Below are positions 28,088-40,372 of a DNA stretch of 64,000 bases, piece by piece (the first letter of the stretch is position 1; every line of letters begins with the position of its first letter). Below the pieces are notes generated by a model. The model saw only the letters and a list, made by a program, of their open reading frames with translations, did no database searches and was not told the DNA's origin. Made by a program: the position numbers and the translations under genes. The stretch is from Brevundimonas viscosa (lineage in GTDB: Bacteria; Pseudomonadota; Alphaproteobacteria; Caulobacterales; Caulobacteraceae): assembly GCF_900116065.1 (NCBI RefSeq), contig NZ_FOZV01000005.1, positions 134,001-198,000 of the forward strand. The letters are read 5' to 3'.

Positions 28088-31000
28088 TCAGAACGACTTG
28101 GACAGGCGCACGAAGGCGCGCCGGCCGTAGTAGGCCTCGGTGTACTGCGACGCCAGGATGGAGTTGCCCTGGGTGCCGACCGCCGTCGACGACGCCGCCG
28201 GGGGCAGTTCGTCGAACAGGTTGGCGATGCCGCCCGACACCGTCCAGCCGCCGGTCCAGCCGTCGCCTTCCGACTCGTAGGTCAGCGAGACGCTGTGGAA
28301 GCCGGTGAACTCGGCGTCGGCCTTGATCTGGGTGGTGCGGCCGTCGATCACCTGGAACATCGACTGGCCGTTGCGGATGCGGTCAGGCCGGTTGTCCTGG
28401 TTGCCGATCCAGTCGAAGCCCCAGAAGGCGGTCCACGGACCACGCGAGACGGTGGCGTTGATGTTGCCGACCAGTTCCGGGTTGCCGATGTCGCCGAGGA
28501 AGTCGGTGCCGAAGTCGGCGAAGGTCGACTGGTTCGACTCCAGGGTCCAGGTGGTCTGGCTGTCGATGCCCAGCGTGCCCCAGCTGAAATCGTGGAACCA
28601 GCGGGTGGTGAAGTCCAGGCCGCGATTGTTCTGCTCGGCGACGTTCAGGTAGCTGTCGCGAACCTGATCGATGGCGCTGGTGGTCGGGTTCCGGTCGAAC
28701 TGGCTGCAGATCGGATCGCTCGGGAAGTTCTCCGACAGGTAGCAGGCCGCCAGAATGCCGCCGGCGCCCAGCACGTCGACCTGATCCTCGATCTTGATGT
28801 CGAAGTAGTCGACGGCGATGCTGAGGTTGCTTTCCGGCGGGGTCAGAACCACGCCGATGACGGTCGCCTGCGACGTTTCGGGCTCAAGCACCCCGAGGCC
28901 GCCGCCCGTGACCACTTCGGCCGAGGACACGCCGCCGGTGAAGTCGCCCGCCACGCCGCCGCCGGGACCGGCCGGATTGCGGCAGTTCACGTAGACCGGG
29001 TCGGTCGTCTGGAGCGTGCCGTCCGCCACCCGCTGGTCGAGATTGAGGCAGGGGTCGATGTTCCGCTGACCGATGAAGCTGGTCTGGTCGGCGAGGTACA
29101 GTTCGAACAGCGCCGGGGCGCGGAACGAGGTGCCGTGGGTGGCGCGGAAGCGAATGGCGTCGCTCACGGCCCAGTTCAGGCCGACCTTGTAGGTGGTCGC
29201 GTCGCCCGAGGTGTCGGTGTCGGTGTAGCGGCCCGACAGCGACAGATCGAGGCTCTGCACGTACGGCAGATCGGCCAGCAGCGGCACCGCGAACTCGACG
29301 TAGACCTCGTTGGTGGTCTCCTCGCCCTCGGTGACGCCGGCGCCCGACAGGCCCCAGCTGTTGTCGGCGAGCGTCACGGCGCCGGGGGTGTCGACGATCT
29401 CGTCCTTGCGGACGTGGAAGCCGGCGGCCATGCCCAGCGGGCCGGCCGGCAGTTCCCACAGGGTGCCGGCGATGCCGCCTTCCAGGTAGTACTGCTCGTA
29501 GACGGTGTTGCCGGTCTCGGTGTCGAACAGGAACGCCCGCTCTTCCGCCGTCAGATCGCCCGCGAGGAAGCGCGGGTCCGTGAAGTCGACGTCGATGCAG
29601 GGACGCCCGCTGACCGGCAGGTTGGTGCCGACGCACGAGCTCGTCTTGAAGCTGGTCGAGTCCACCGCATCCTGCAGGATGACATCCGAGGTGTAGTCGC
29701 CGTCCGAGCGGCTGTACTGGGCGAAGACGTCCCACTTCCAGCCGCGGAGATCGCCGCGGAGGCCGGCGACGAGGCGGCTGTAATCGACCGTCTGCGACTG
29801 GTCGAAGTGGTCGGTGATCGCCGTGGCGCTGAGGTAGTTCAGGCCGGTGAAGCCGGTGACCGGATCGCCGCCGGCGCCAGGGCCGTAGTAGTAGTCCAGG
29901 AAGTCCGCCGTATAGGTGTAGTTCCAGAACTGGCGGTAGCTGTCCGTCCGGCTCTCGCGCCGGTTCAGCAGCAGCTCGGCATAGGCCTCGACGCCGCCGC
30001 CCAGTTCGTAGGCGCCTTCGACGAAGGCGGTGTAGCGCTCCGTCTCCGGAACGATCGATTCCTCGAGGGCGAACGGGTGCAGGTTGTTCACCACCGCCCG
30101 CGACGGCACGTCGTAGTTGACCAGGTAGAAGCCGGCCGGAGCGTTCGGGTACTGGGCGCTCACCGCCGGGTTGGTCGGACGGGTCGGGATGTAGTTCCCG
30201 AGGTCGCCGTCATAGTCGTACTGGAAGCGACCGGCGCGGCCCGAGAAGTTCGAGCCGTAGACGTAGACCTGGCCCCAGGTCAGGTCGGTGCACTGCGGCT
30301 GGCCGGTCCGCGGATCGATCCGGTCGGCCCGGGTGTTGGTGCCCGGCTCGAAGACGTACTGGTTGCGGCAGTACAGGTAGTCGCGGTCACCCGCGGCCAG
30401 CTTCTCCTGGCGGTAGTAGTCGGCCGAGAAGTTCAGGTAGCCGCGGTCGAAGGTTTTCCCGAACGAGCCCGAGATGTTGAACTGCTCGCCGCCTTCCTCG
30501 AAAGGCACGCTGGCGAAGGCGGACATTTCGCCGCCGTCGCGGGCGCGTTCGGTGATCAGGTTGACGACCCCCGCCACAGCGTCGGAGCCGTAGATCGAGG
30601 AGGCGCCGTCCTTCAGGACGTCGACGCGGTTGATGGCCGACTGCGGGATGACGTTGAGGTCGAAGGCCGAGACGCCGCCGCGGGTGCCGGCCGGGCCGGC
30701 GCGACGGCCGTTCAGCAGCACCAGGGTGCGGTTGGCGCCGAGGCCGCGCAGCGAGATGGTGGCCGAACCCGGGCCGCCGTCGGTGACGAAGGCGCTGGAG
30801 ATGGTCGCGTTCACCTGGGGCGAACCGGCCGCCAGGGTCGAGCTCTGCAGCAGCTGGGCGGTGTCGCTGAGGCCGCGCTGCTCGGCGCGTTCGGCGGTCA
30901 GGACCTGGATCGGCGACGAGCTGGTGAACTCGTTCTGCGGAATGCGCGAACCGGTGACGACGACTTCGCCAAGCTCGGCGGCCTCATCCTGGTCCTCGTC

Positions 31001-31102
31001 CTGCTGCGGGGTCGGCTCCTGCGCGAACGCCGGGCCGGCGATGAGAACGGCGGCCAGTCCCGCGAGGGCGGAGGTGTCGCGGAGTCGCTTGCGCAATGTC
31101 AT
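28088..31102 (-). CDS. TonB-dependent receptor
   Basis: The 1004-residue outer-membrane receptor has a signal peptide (MTLRKRLRDTSALAGLAAVLIAGPAFAQ). The TonB-box/plug region is GEVVVTGSRIPQNEF, and plug motifs include ISLRGLGANRTLVLLNGRRAGP and VDVLKDGASSIYGSDAVAGVVNLIT. A 22-strand barrel ends in a Phe (VRLSKSF). Length and the GSRIP plug start match the large receptors common in Caulobacterales, which import diverse organic compounds. No adjacent gene identifies the ligand. AGGA lies 8 nt upstream of the chosen ATG. An upstream in-frame extension has no signal character. Confidence 0.95.
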   Translation of the reverse strand: MTLRKRLRDTSALAGLAAVLIAGPAFAQEPTPQQDEDQDEAAELGEVVVTGSRIPQNEFTSSSPIQVLTAERAEQRGLSDTAQLLQSSTLAAGSPQVNATISSAFVTDGGPGSATISLRGLGANRTLVLLNGRRAGPAGTRGGVSAFDLNVIPQSAINRVDVLKDGASSIYGSDAVAGVVNLITERARDGGEMSAFASVPFEEGGEQFNISGSFGKTFDRGYLNFSADYYRQEKLAAGDRDYLYCRNQYVFEPGTNTRADRIDPRTGQPQCTDLTWGQVYVYGSNFSGRAGRFQYDYDGDLGNYIPTRPTNPAVSAQYPNAPAGFYLVNYDVPSRAVVNNLHPFALEESIVPETERYTAFVEGAYELGGGVEAYAELLLNRRESRTDSYRQFWNYTYTADFLDYYYGPGAGGDPVTGFTGLNYLSATAITDHFDQSQTVDYSRLVAGLRGDLRGWKWDVFAQYSRSDGDYTSDVILQDAVDSTSFKTSSCVGTNLPVSGRPCIDVDFTDPRFLAGDLTAEERAFLFDTETGNTVYEQYYLEGGIAGTLWELPAGPLGMAAGFHVRKDEIVDTPGAVTLADNSWGLSGAGVTEGEETTNEVYVEFAVPLLADLPYVQSLDLSLSGRYTDTDTSGDATTYKVGLNWAVSDAIRFRATHGTSFRAPALFELYLADQTSFIGQRNIDPCLNLDQRVADGTLQTTDPVYVNCRNPAGPGGGVAGDFTGGVSSAEVVTGGGLGVLEPETSQATVIGVVLTPPESNLSIAVDYFDIKIEDQVDVLGAGGILAACYLSENFPSDPICSQFDRNPTTSAIDQVRDSYLNVAEQNNRGLDFTTRWFHDFSWGTLGIDSQTTWTLESNQSTFADFGTDFLGDIGNPELVGNINATVSRGPWTAFWGFDWIGNQDNRPDRIRNGQSMFQVIDGRTTQIKADAEFTGFHSVSLTYESEGDGWTGGWTVSGGIANLFDELPPAASSTAVGTQGNSILASQYTEAYYGRRAFVRLSKSF

Positions 31103-31433
31103 CGATGATATCCTGATATACTTATGATTGATCGGCAGGCTAGCGTCGAAGATTGGCCACAGGCAACCTCGCGGACACATTTCCGCCGATGAACCGCCTA
31201 CCGGGCAGCGGAATGAGGCAACAGTGTGTTCCGAACGCCTCGACAACCCATCGCAGGCGGTTTCGAGCGCCCAAGCGTAGCGTCAAGGCCACAATTTCGC
31301 CCCTGCGGCAAAGCCGGAATTCGCCTTGCCCCCTGCCCGCCCCTTCTCTAGACGGGCCGCTTAACCGACAACCCGACCGATCCAGCGCCGGCCGCCGCGC
31401 CTGCGCCGGGATCGCGCGCGCGAGTGCTGCCCT
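31103..31433. other. Divergent promoter region, TonB receptor and carB
   Basis: This 331-nt gap separates the divergent TonB receptor and carB genes. The receptor side has an AT-rich patch (about 31100-31132) with a weak promoter candidate on the minus strand (TTGCCTG about 15 nt before GCTAGCC, near 31164-31140). I see no clear riboswitch, operator or small RNA. The carB side is GC-rich with only the carB start, no strong Shine-Dalgarno, and no recognisable -35/-10 pair. Confidence 0.4.
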
Positions 31434-34733
<3,300 letters not shown>

Positions 34734-34839
34734 CCGGCCGGCAGGTCCGTCTGCGGCCGTCCGCAACGGATTGATCGCGGCGTCGTTGCCATGCCGCCAC
34801 GCCGGTCTACAGTCGTCTCCTTCGTGGGAGGGGACGCAC

Positions 34840-36153
34840 ATGACACGCACCGGACTCATCGCCCTGGCGGCCGCCGGCCTGCTGGCCGGGACGGCCTCGG
34901 CCGAGGACGCCGCGCTGAAGGCCGCCGTCGAGGCGGACTACGAGGCAAACCTGGGCGCGCTGTTCGACCACTTCCACCGCAATCCCGAGCTGTCGGGGAT
35001 GGAGGTGCGCACGGCGGCGCGGATGGCGCAGGAGCTGCGGGCGCTGGGCTACGAGGTCACCGAGGGCGTCGGCGGCACCGGCGTGGTCGCGGTCCTGCGC
35101 CACGGCGACGGCCCGACCGTGATGATCCGGGCCGACATGGACGGCCTGCCGCTGCGCGAGCAGTCGGGCCTGGCCAACGCCTCGACCGTCACCCAGGTCG
35201 ACGCCGACGGGGTCGAGAAGCCGGTGATGCACGCCTGCGGCCATGATGTGCACATCACCGCCCTTGTGGGCACCGCGCGGCAGATGAAGGCGCGGCGGGG
35301 TAACTGGTCCGGGACCCTGGTGCTGGTCGCCCAGCCGGCCGAGGAGCGCATCTTCGGGGCCCGGGCGATGATCGAGGACGGGCTGTACACGCGCTTCCCC
35401 AAGCCGGACTACGCGCTGGCCTTCCACGTCGCCGCCGACCTGCCGACGGGCCGGGTCGAGGCGCCGCTGGGCATCACCGCCTCGAGCTCGGACAGCGTGG
35501 ACATCGCGGTGCACGGCGTCGGCACGCACGGGGCCTATCCGCATCTCGGGGTCGATCCGGTGCTGGTCGCCTCGCACATCGTGGTGGCGCTGCAGTCGCT
35601 GCGCAGCCGCGAGACCAATCCGCTGGAAGGGGCCGTGGTGACGGTCGGGGCCATCCGCGGCGGGATCAAGCACAACATCATCTCCGACCGGGTCGACCTG
35701 CAGCTGACGGTGCGCTCGGACAGCCCGGAAGTGCGCCGGCAGCTGCTGGACGGGATCGACCGGATCGCGCGCAACACGGCGCTGGCGCTGGGCGTGCCCG
35801 AGGATCGGCTGCCGACCGTGACCCGGTCCGCCACCGAGACGACGCCGCCCACCATCAACGACGCGGAGACCGCCGCCCGGGTGCGCGCCGCCCTGGCCGA
35901 GGGCTTGGGCGAAGGGGCGCTGATCGAGGCGCCGCGCACGGGCATGGGGGCGGAGGACTTCGCCTATTTCGTCACCCCCGAGAGCGGCGTGAAGGGCGTC
36001 TACATGAGCGTCGGCGGCACGGCGGCGGAGGCGGTCGACGACGCCCCAGGGCATCACTCGCCGCTGTTCCGCATCGAGGCGCGGCCGTCGGTGATCACCG
36101 GCGTCGAGGCGTCGGTGACGGCCGCCGAGGCGCTGCTGCGACGGGCCGGCTGA
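34840..36153 (+). CDS. M20 family amidohydrolase, secreted
   Basis: The 437-residue enzyme has a signal peptide (MTRTGLIALAAAGLLAGTASA) and the M20D fold of hippurate/indole-acetyl-amino-acid hydrolases. Zinc ligands lie in VMHACGHDVHITALVG, the catalytic Glu pair in AQPAEERIFGA, and the last His near the C-terminus in GHHSPLFRIE. A dimerisation domain lies at about residues 195-310. It likely hydrolyses N-acyl amino acids or amidated peptides in the periplasm. The ATG at 34840 is preceded by GGAGGGG. Confidence 0.92.
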   Translation: MTRTGLIALAAAGLLAGTASAEDAALKAAVEADYEANLGALFDHFHRNPELSGMEVRTAARMAQELRALGYEVTEGVGGTGVVAVLRHGDGPTVMIRADMDGLPLREQSGLANASTVTQVDADGVEKPVMHACGHDVHITALVGTARQMKARRGNWSGTLVLVAQPAEERIFGARAMIEDGLYTRFPKPDYALAFHVAADLPTGRVEAPLGITASSSDSVDIAVHGVGTHGAYPHLGVDPVLVASHIVVALQSLRSRETNPLEGAVVTVGAIRGGIKHNIISDRVDLQLTVRSDSPEVRRQLLDGIDRIARNTALALGVPEDRLPTVTRSATETTPPTINDAETAARVRAALAEGLGEGALIEAPRTGMGAEDFAYFVTPESGVKGVYMSVGGTAAEAVDDAPGHHSPLFRIEARPSVITGVEASVTAAEALLRRAG

Positions 36154-36447
36154 GCGCCGGGCGCGTCGACCAGTTCGCGACGATTCCGGACAGTCGTCGA
36201 ACAGTCCGCGTCCCCGAGGGGCGGGGACCGACGGTCATCAGCTGCATTTCCGGGCAGCGAATCGGGGGAGACATCGACGCGACATCAGGGCGACACGGGC
36301 GCGATATTCCACGACATCGCGGAGACCCGGGGGCGACCGCCGGTGGACGGCGGCGACGAGACGACGCGACAAGAGCGACAAGCGCGACAAGCGGGCGTCC
36401 GCCCCCCCGCGACCGGATCTGACGTATCCCTTCGCGATCATCGCCGC
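36154..36447. other. Intergenic region with 9-bp tandem repeat
   Basis: This 294-nt stretch follows the M20 gene and holds no convincing open frame. It contains a GTCCCC / GGGGAC hairpin near 36210-36230 and three tandem 9-mers at 36366-36392 (GCGACAAGA then GCGACAAGC twice). Degenerate GCGACA units lie upstream. The 9-bp period is a multiple of three and may be eroded repeat-coding DNA, but this is speculative. Confidence 0.5.
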
Positions 36448-36889
36448 ATGGACCACCATCGGCTGAGAGAATATCGCGGTCCCGAGACGTTGGGCCCAGG
36501 TCCGGGAGGCCTACATCGCCGGCGAGCCGGCGCCGGCGGTGGCGCGCCGCTTCGACGTCGGCCCCTCCAACCTGAAGCGGCGGGCGCTGGAAGGCTGGAC
36601 GCGCAACCGCATCGCCGGGAAGCTGGACCTCAAGCCGGTGCGCGGCGCCTCGGAGGGGACGACGCCGCCGGTCCCCGCCCGGGCGACGCCGCAGCGAGAG
36701 CCGATGCCGCCGGGGATCGACCCCGTGATCGCATACGAATGCGCCATGTGGCGGGCCAGCTGGATGGTCAGCGAGGGGCGCGCCGCCGAGGCGGAGGCGC
36801 TGATGAAGGCGGCGGACCGGCTGAAGCAGATGAACCCAGAGGTGGCGTTCGGACAACCGGCGCCCGCGGCAGGTCGGGCGCGGATCTAG
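36448..36889 (+). pseudogene. HTH-like small protein gene with apparent frameshift
   Basis: The frame from ATG 36448 reads 14 codons (MDHHRLREYRGPET) and then shifts into GC-rich nonsense. The +1 frame from 36491 continues directly as WAQVREAYIAGEPAPAVAR and runs 133 codons to 36889, with an HTH-like stretch (RRFDVGPSNLKRRALEGW). One extra T at 36490 explains the break. If the gene is intact as sequenced, translation could begin only at GTG 36539, which lacks a ribosome-binding site. The stop overlaps the stop of the convergent symporter gene in a CTAG. Confidence 0.55.
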
Positions 36890-38181
36890 ATCCCCGCCCC
36901 CGCCTCCGGGTCGGCGCGGGCGTCGCGGCCCTCGACGATCCGCGCGGCGGCCAAGTCGGCGGTGACGTTGCCGATGGTGCGGAAGATGTCCGGCACGACC
37001 TCGACCGCCAGCAGCAGGGGCAGGACCTCCAGCGGCAGACCCATGACGATGGCGATCGGGGCGATGGAGGCGAAGAAGCTGACCTGCCCGGGCAGGCCGA
37101 CGGTGCCGACGCTGACGGCCAGGGCGGTCACGGAGCCGGCGATGAGCACGCCCGGGGTCAGCTCGATGCCGTACAGGTGGGCCACATAGATGCACACGGC
37201 GAGGTTGGCCACGGTCGAGGTGATGCGGAACACCGCCACCGCCAGCGGCAGGACGAGGCCGGCCGTGGCGGCCGAGACGCCGAGGCGGTCGCGGGCGCGC
37301 TCGACCATCACCGGCAGGCAGGCCAGCGACGACTGGGTCGAGAAGGCGACGACCTGGGCCGGGGCGGCGGCGCGGGCGAAACGCGGCAGGGTCACGCGCC
37401 CCCACAGCACGGCGACGACGTAGGTCAGCAGGATCAGGCCGATGAGCGAGAGGACGACGAGGGCGATGTAGTGGCCGAGCACGCCGGCGGCGCCGAGCCC
37501 GGCGCGCAGTCCGACGCCCAGCGACAGGGCGAAGACGCCGACCGGGGCGGCGCGCAGCACCCAGTGGACGATGACCACCATGGTCTCGGCCACGGCCTCG
37601 AAGAAGACCGTCATCGGCTGTCGCAGCCGGGCCGGGAGGCGGGTGGCGGCGAAGCCGAAGACGATGGCGAAGACCACGATGCCGAGGATGGCGTCGTCGG
37701 CCGCGGCGCGGATCGGGTTGGACGGGGCGAGGCTGGTCAGGAAGGCGCCGAGCCCGCCGCCGCCGAGGTTCTCGCGCACCGCGGCGTCGCCATGGGCGCC
37801 GGCCAGCAGCAGACGGCCGCCGTCGGGGTCGATGGGCCACAGGGCGTGCAGACCCTGGGAGGCGAGGACGCCGTAGACGGTCGCCCCGACCAGCAGGGCG
37901 GCGAAGACCCACACCGCCTTCAGCGCCAGCCGGCCGGTGGCGGCGGCGTCGGCGATCGAGGCGATGCCGGTGACCAGCAGGCTGAAGACCAGCGGGATGA
38001 TGGTCATGCGCAGGGCGTTGAGCCACAGCTGGCCGACGCCCTCGACCATGGCCACCGTCCCCTCCCCGCCCGGGATGCCCCAGGCCTGGGCCGCGGCCCC
38101 GGCGGCGAGGCCGGCGAAGAGCGCCGTCAGCACCTGCAGGCTGAGCGAGGACAGGACGGCGGCGGTGCGGGAGCGGGTCAT
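36886..38181 (-). CDS. Dicarboxylate/amino acid:cation symporter (DAACS)
   Basis: The 431-residue sodium- or proton-coupled symporter has the family fold: about eight TM helices plus two re-entrant hairpins. Signatures are the serine-rich hairpin AFSTQSSLACLPVMVE near residue 285 and the TM7-HP2 region VFRITSTVANLAVCIYVAH near residue 325. Relatives include GltP and DctA, which transport glutamate, aspartate or C4-dicarboxylates. Residues that pick the substrate cannot be read reliably. It shares a CTAG stop with the converging small gene. Confidence 0.92.
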   Translation of the reverse strand: MTRSRTAAVLSSLSLQVLTALFAGLAAGAAAQAWGIPGGEGTVAMVEGVGQLWLNALRMTIIPLVFSLLVTGIASIADAAATGRLALKAVWVFAALLVGATVYGVLASQGLHALWPIDPDGGRLLLAGAHGDAAVRENLGGGGLGAFLTSLAPSNPIRAAADDAILGIVVFAIVFGFAATRLPARLRQPMTVFFEAVAETMVVIVHWVLRAAPVGVFALSLGVGLRAGLGAAGVLGHYIALVVLSLIGLILLTYVVAVLWGRVTLPRFARAAAPAQVVAFSTQSSLACLPVMVERARDRLGVSAATAGLVLPLAVAVFRITSTVANLAVCIYVAHLYGIELTPGVLIAGSVTALAVSVGTVGLPGQVSFFASIAPIAIVMGLPLEVLPLLLAVEVVPDIFRTIGNVTADLAAARIVEGRDARADPEAGAGI

Positions 38182-38190
38182 CGGGCGAAG

Positions 38191-39255
38191 CTAGGCGGAG
38201 GGCGCGGCGCGGTCGAGCGATTCCGCGAGCGCGGCCGCGGCGGCGTCGAGGGCGGCGGGCGACAGGTCGGGCAGGTCGAGCCGTTGCAGCACCGGGCGCC
38301 CGCGGGAGGCGGCGCTGCGGCGGTAGGCGGGGTCGTAGTGGGCCTCGATCAGGGCGGCGGCGAGGGCGGCGATCTCACCCCGGGCGGCCATGGCGCGCCA
38401 TTCGGCGATCTCCGCCTTCGCGTGGTGGCGCGGCAGGCGGCTCAGGGCTTCGTCGAGGGCGGCCGGATCGGCGGCGATGTCGCCGTAGTCGGCGACGATG
38501 CGCGCGACGCGGGCCCCGAGCGGCGCAGCGAGTTCGACCGCCGGAGCGGCCGCGAGGGCGGCCCACAGCGACGGCGGCACGACGCGCTCGCCGATGCGGC
38601 TGCTCTCGGCCTCGACGACCACCGGACGGGCGGGGTCGAGGCGGGACAGGGCGTCGTGCAGGGCGGTCTCGAAGGCCTTCTGCGACGGCTGGCCGCCGGG
38701 CATGGCCCCGAACAGCGAGCCGCGGTGGGCGGCCAGGGCCTCGAGGTCGAGGGTTTGCACGCCGCGGGCCGCGAGCGCCTGCAGCAGGGCCGTCTTGCCG
38801 CAACCGGTGGGGCCGTCGAGGGCGACGAGGCGATGCGGCAGGGGCGCGTCATAGAGGGCCGCCACGACCTGGCGCCGCCACGTCTGGTAGCCGCCGTCCA
38901 GCACCGTCACGGGCCAGCCGACCTGGTCCATGACGGCGACCATGGCCCCCGAGCGCTGGCCGCCGCGCCAGCAGTAGACCAGCGGCCGGAAGCCGCCGCC
39001 GACGGCGGCGAGGGGGCCTTCGAGGTGGGCGGCGATGTTGCGCGCGACCAGCGCCGCGCCGTGGCGACGGGCCTCGAACTTGGAGCCCTGGACGTATTCG
39101 GTCCCGACGGCGGCGCGCTGGGCGTCGTCGAGGACGGGCAGGTTGATCGCGCCGGGGAGGTGGTCCTCGGCGAACTCCGACGGGCTGCGCACGTCGATCA
39201 GCGCGTCGAAGCCGTCGCGGGCCGCGGGCGACAGGTCCGTTGCGCGGCGGATCAT
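38191..39255 (-). CDS. selU: tRNA 2-selenouridine synthase
   Basis: The 354-residue protein joins an N-terminal rhodanese domain (LIDVRSPSEFAEDHLPGAINLPV near residues 19-41; active-site Cys in LVYCWRGGQRSG) to a P-loop domain (GPTGCGKTALLQAL near residue 148). It replaces sulfur by selenium in 2-thiouridine at tRNA position 34, through a geranylated intermediate. Its ATG overlaps the selD stop by ATGA, and SelD supplies the selenophosphate. The upstream in-frame extension was rejected for that reason. Confidence 0.94.
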   Translation of the reverse strand: MIRRATDLSPAARDGFDALIDVRSPSEFAEDHLPGAINLPVLDDAQRAAVGTEYVQGSKFEARRHGAALVARNIAAHLEGPLAAVGGGFRPLVYCWRGGQRSGAMVAVMDQVGWPVTVLDGGYQTWRRQVVAALYDAPLPHRLVALDGPTGCGKTALLQALAARGVQTLDLEALAAHRGSLFGAMPGGQPSQKAFETALHDALSRLDPARPVVVEAESSRIGERVVPPSLWAALAAAPAVELAAPLGARVARIVADYGDIAADPAALDEALSRLPRHHAKAEIAEWRAMAARGEIAALAAALIEAHYDPAYRRSAASRGRPVLQRLDLPDLSPAALDAAAAALAESLDRAAPSA

Positions 39256-40307
39256 GCGATCACGCGCACCCGGGGCGGGCCCTCGACCACCCGGCCGACG
39301 ACCTGGAAGCCGGTCCCGTTCACGCGGGCGAAGGCGGCGAGCCCCTCCAGCTCCGCCCCGGCCACAGCGATGAGCAGCCCGCCGGAGGTCTGGGGGTCGG
39401 TGAGCAGGTCGCGGCGCCACGGCTCAAGTCCGTCGGGCAGATCGACCTCCTCGCCGTAGCTGGCCCAGTTTCGAGTCGAGGCGCCGGTGCGGACGCCGGC
39501 CGCGAGCAGGTCGCGCACGCCCGGCAGGGTCGGCGGGGCGGCGTCGATCTCGACCGTGGCGCCGGCCCCGCGGGCCATCTCCAGGGCGTGGCCGAGCAGG
39601 CCGAAGCCGGTGACGTCGGTGAGGGCGTGCACGCCGGGCCGGCCGGACAGCTTCGCGCCGAAGCTGTTCAACCGGGTGGTCGTCGCCTTCAGGGTTCGGT
39701 AGCCGTCCTTGTCGAGCCGGTCCTGACGGAAGGCGGCGCTGAGCACGCCGACGCCGAGCGGCTTGGTCAGGACCAGCACGTCGCCGGGGCGGGCGCCCTT
39801 GTTGGTCAGCACCCGGTCGGGGTGGACGAGCCCCATCACCGCCAGGCCGTAGATCGGCTCGACGCTGTCGATGGAGTGGCCGCCGGCGACGGGGATCCCG
39901 GCGGCCGTGCAGGCCGCGGCGCCGCCCTGCAGCACCCGGCCGATGGTGCGCGGCGACAGCACATTGACGGGCATGCCGACGATGGCGAGGGCGAAGATCG
40001 GCGTCCCGCCCATGGCGTAGACGTCGGACAGGGCGTTGGTGGCGGCGATCTGGCCGAAGTGGAAGGGGTCGTCGACCACCGGCATGAAGAAGTCGGTGGT
40101 GGCGATCAGCGCCTGGTCGTCGTTGAGGCGCCAGACGGCGGCGTCGTCCGAGGTCTCGTTGCCCACCAGCAGGTCGGCGAAGGGCGCGGCCTGCGGCGTG
40201 AAAGCCAGCATGTCGCGCAGCACGCCGGGCGCGATCTTGCAGCCGCAGCCGCCGCCGTGGGCGAGGGAGGTCAGGCGGGGCTCTTCGGGCGCATCGGCGT
40301 CGGTCAT
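39252..40307 (-). CDS. selD: Selenide, water dikinase (selenophosphate synthase)
   Basis: The 351-residue enzyme makes selenophosphate from selenide and ATP. The N-terminal glycine-rich loop has cysteines at the active-site position with the catalytic Lys close by (HGGGCGCKIAP, residues about 17-27), so it is the Cys rather than Sec form. Other motifs are DDAAVWRLNDDQALIATTDFF and ATNALSDVYAMGG. With selU downstream and no selA, selB or tRNA-Sec in the window, the visible selenium use is tRNA modification. Confidence 0.97.
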   Translation of the reverse strand: MTDADAPEEPRLTSLAHGGGCGCKIAPGVLRDMLAFTPQAAPFADLLVGNETSDDAAVWRLNDDQALIATTDFFMPVVDDPFHFGQIAATNALSDVYAMGGTPIFALAIVGMPVNVLSPRTIGRVLQGGAAACTAAGIPVAGGHSIDSVEPIYGLAVMGLVHPDRVLTNKGARPGDVLVLTKPLGVGVLSAAFRQDRLDKDGYRTLKATTTRLNSFGAKLSGRPGVHALTDVTGFGLLGHALEMARGAGATVEIDAAPPTLPGVRDLLAAGVRTGASTRNWASYGEEVDLPDGLEPWRRDLLTDPQTSGGLLIAVAGAELEGLAAFARVNGTGFQVVGRVVEGPPRVRVIA

Positions 40308-40372
40308 GCAGGCGGCTTAGGGCGAAACCGAGCGTGAACTCAACAGCCGGAGGCGGGTGATACGGTCGGCGC

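Noticed and set aside
28295..31108. 937-codon open frame antisense to the TonB receptor
   Set aside because: It is a mirror of the receptor frame, rich in Val/Gly/Arg, with no start region or ribosome-binding site.
34770..34795. A fourth sigma-EcfG promoter before the M20 gene (GCAAC-N16-CGTT)
   Set aside because: A mismatch in the invariant GGAAC and no stress link for the gene make it indistinguishable from chance.
36366..36392. A CRISPR or satellite array in the 9-bp tandem repeats
   Set aside because: There are only three copies of 9 bp without spacers. They are too short for CRISPR and too few for a satellite.
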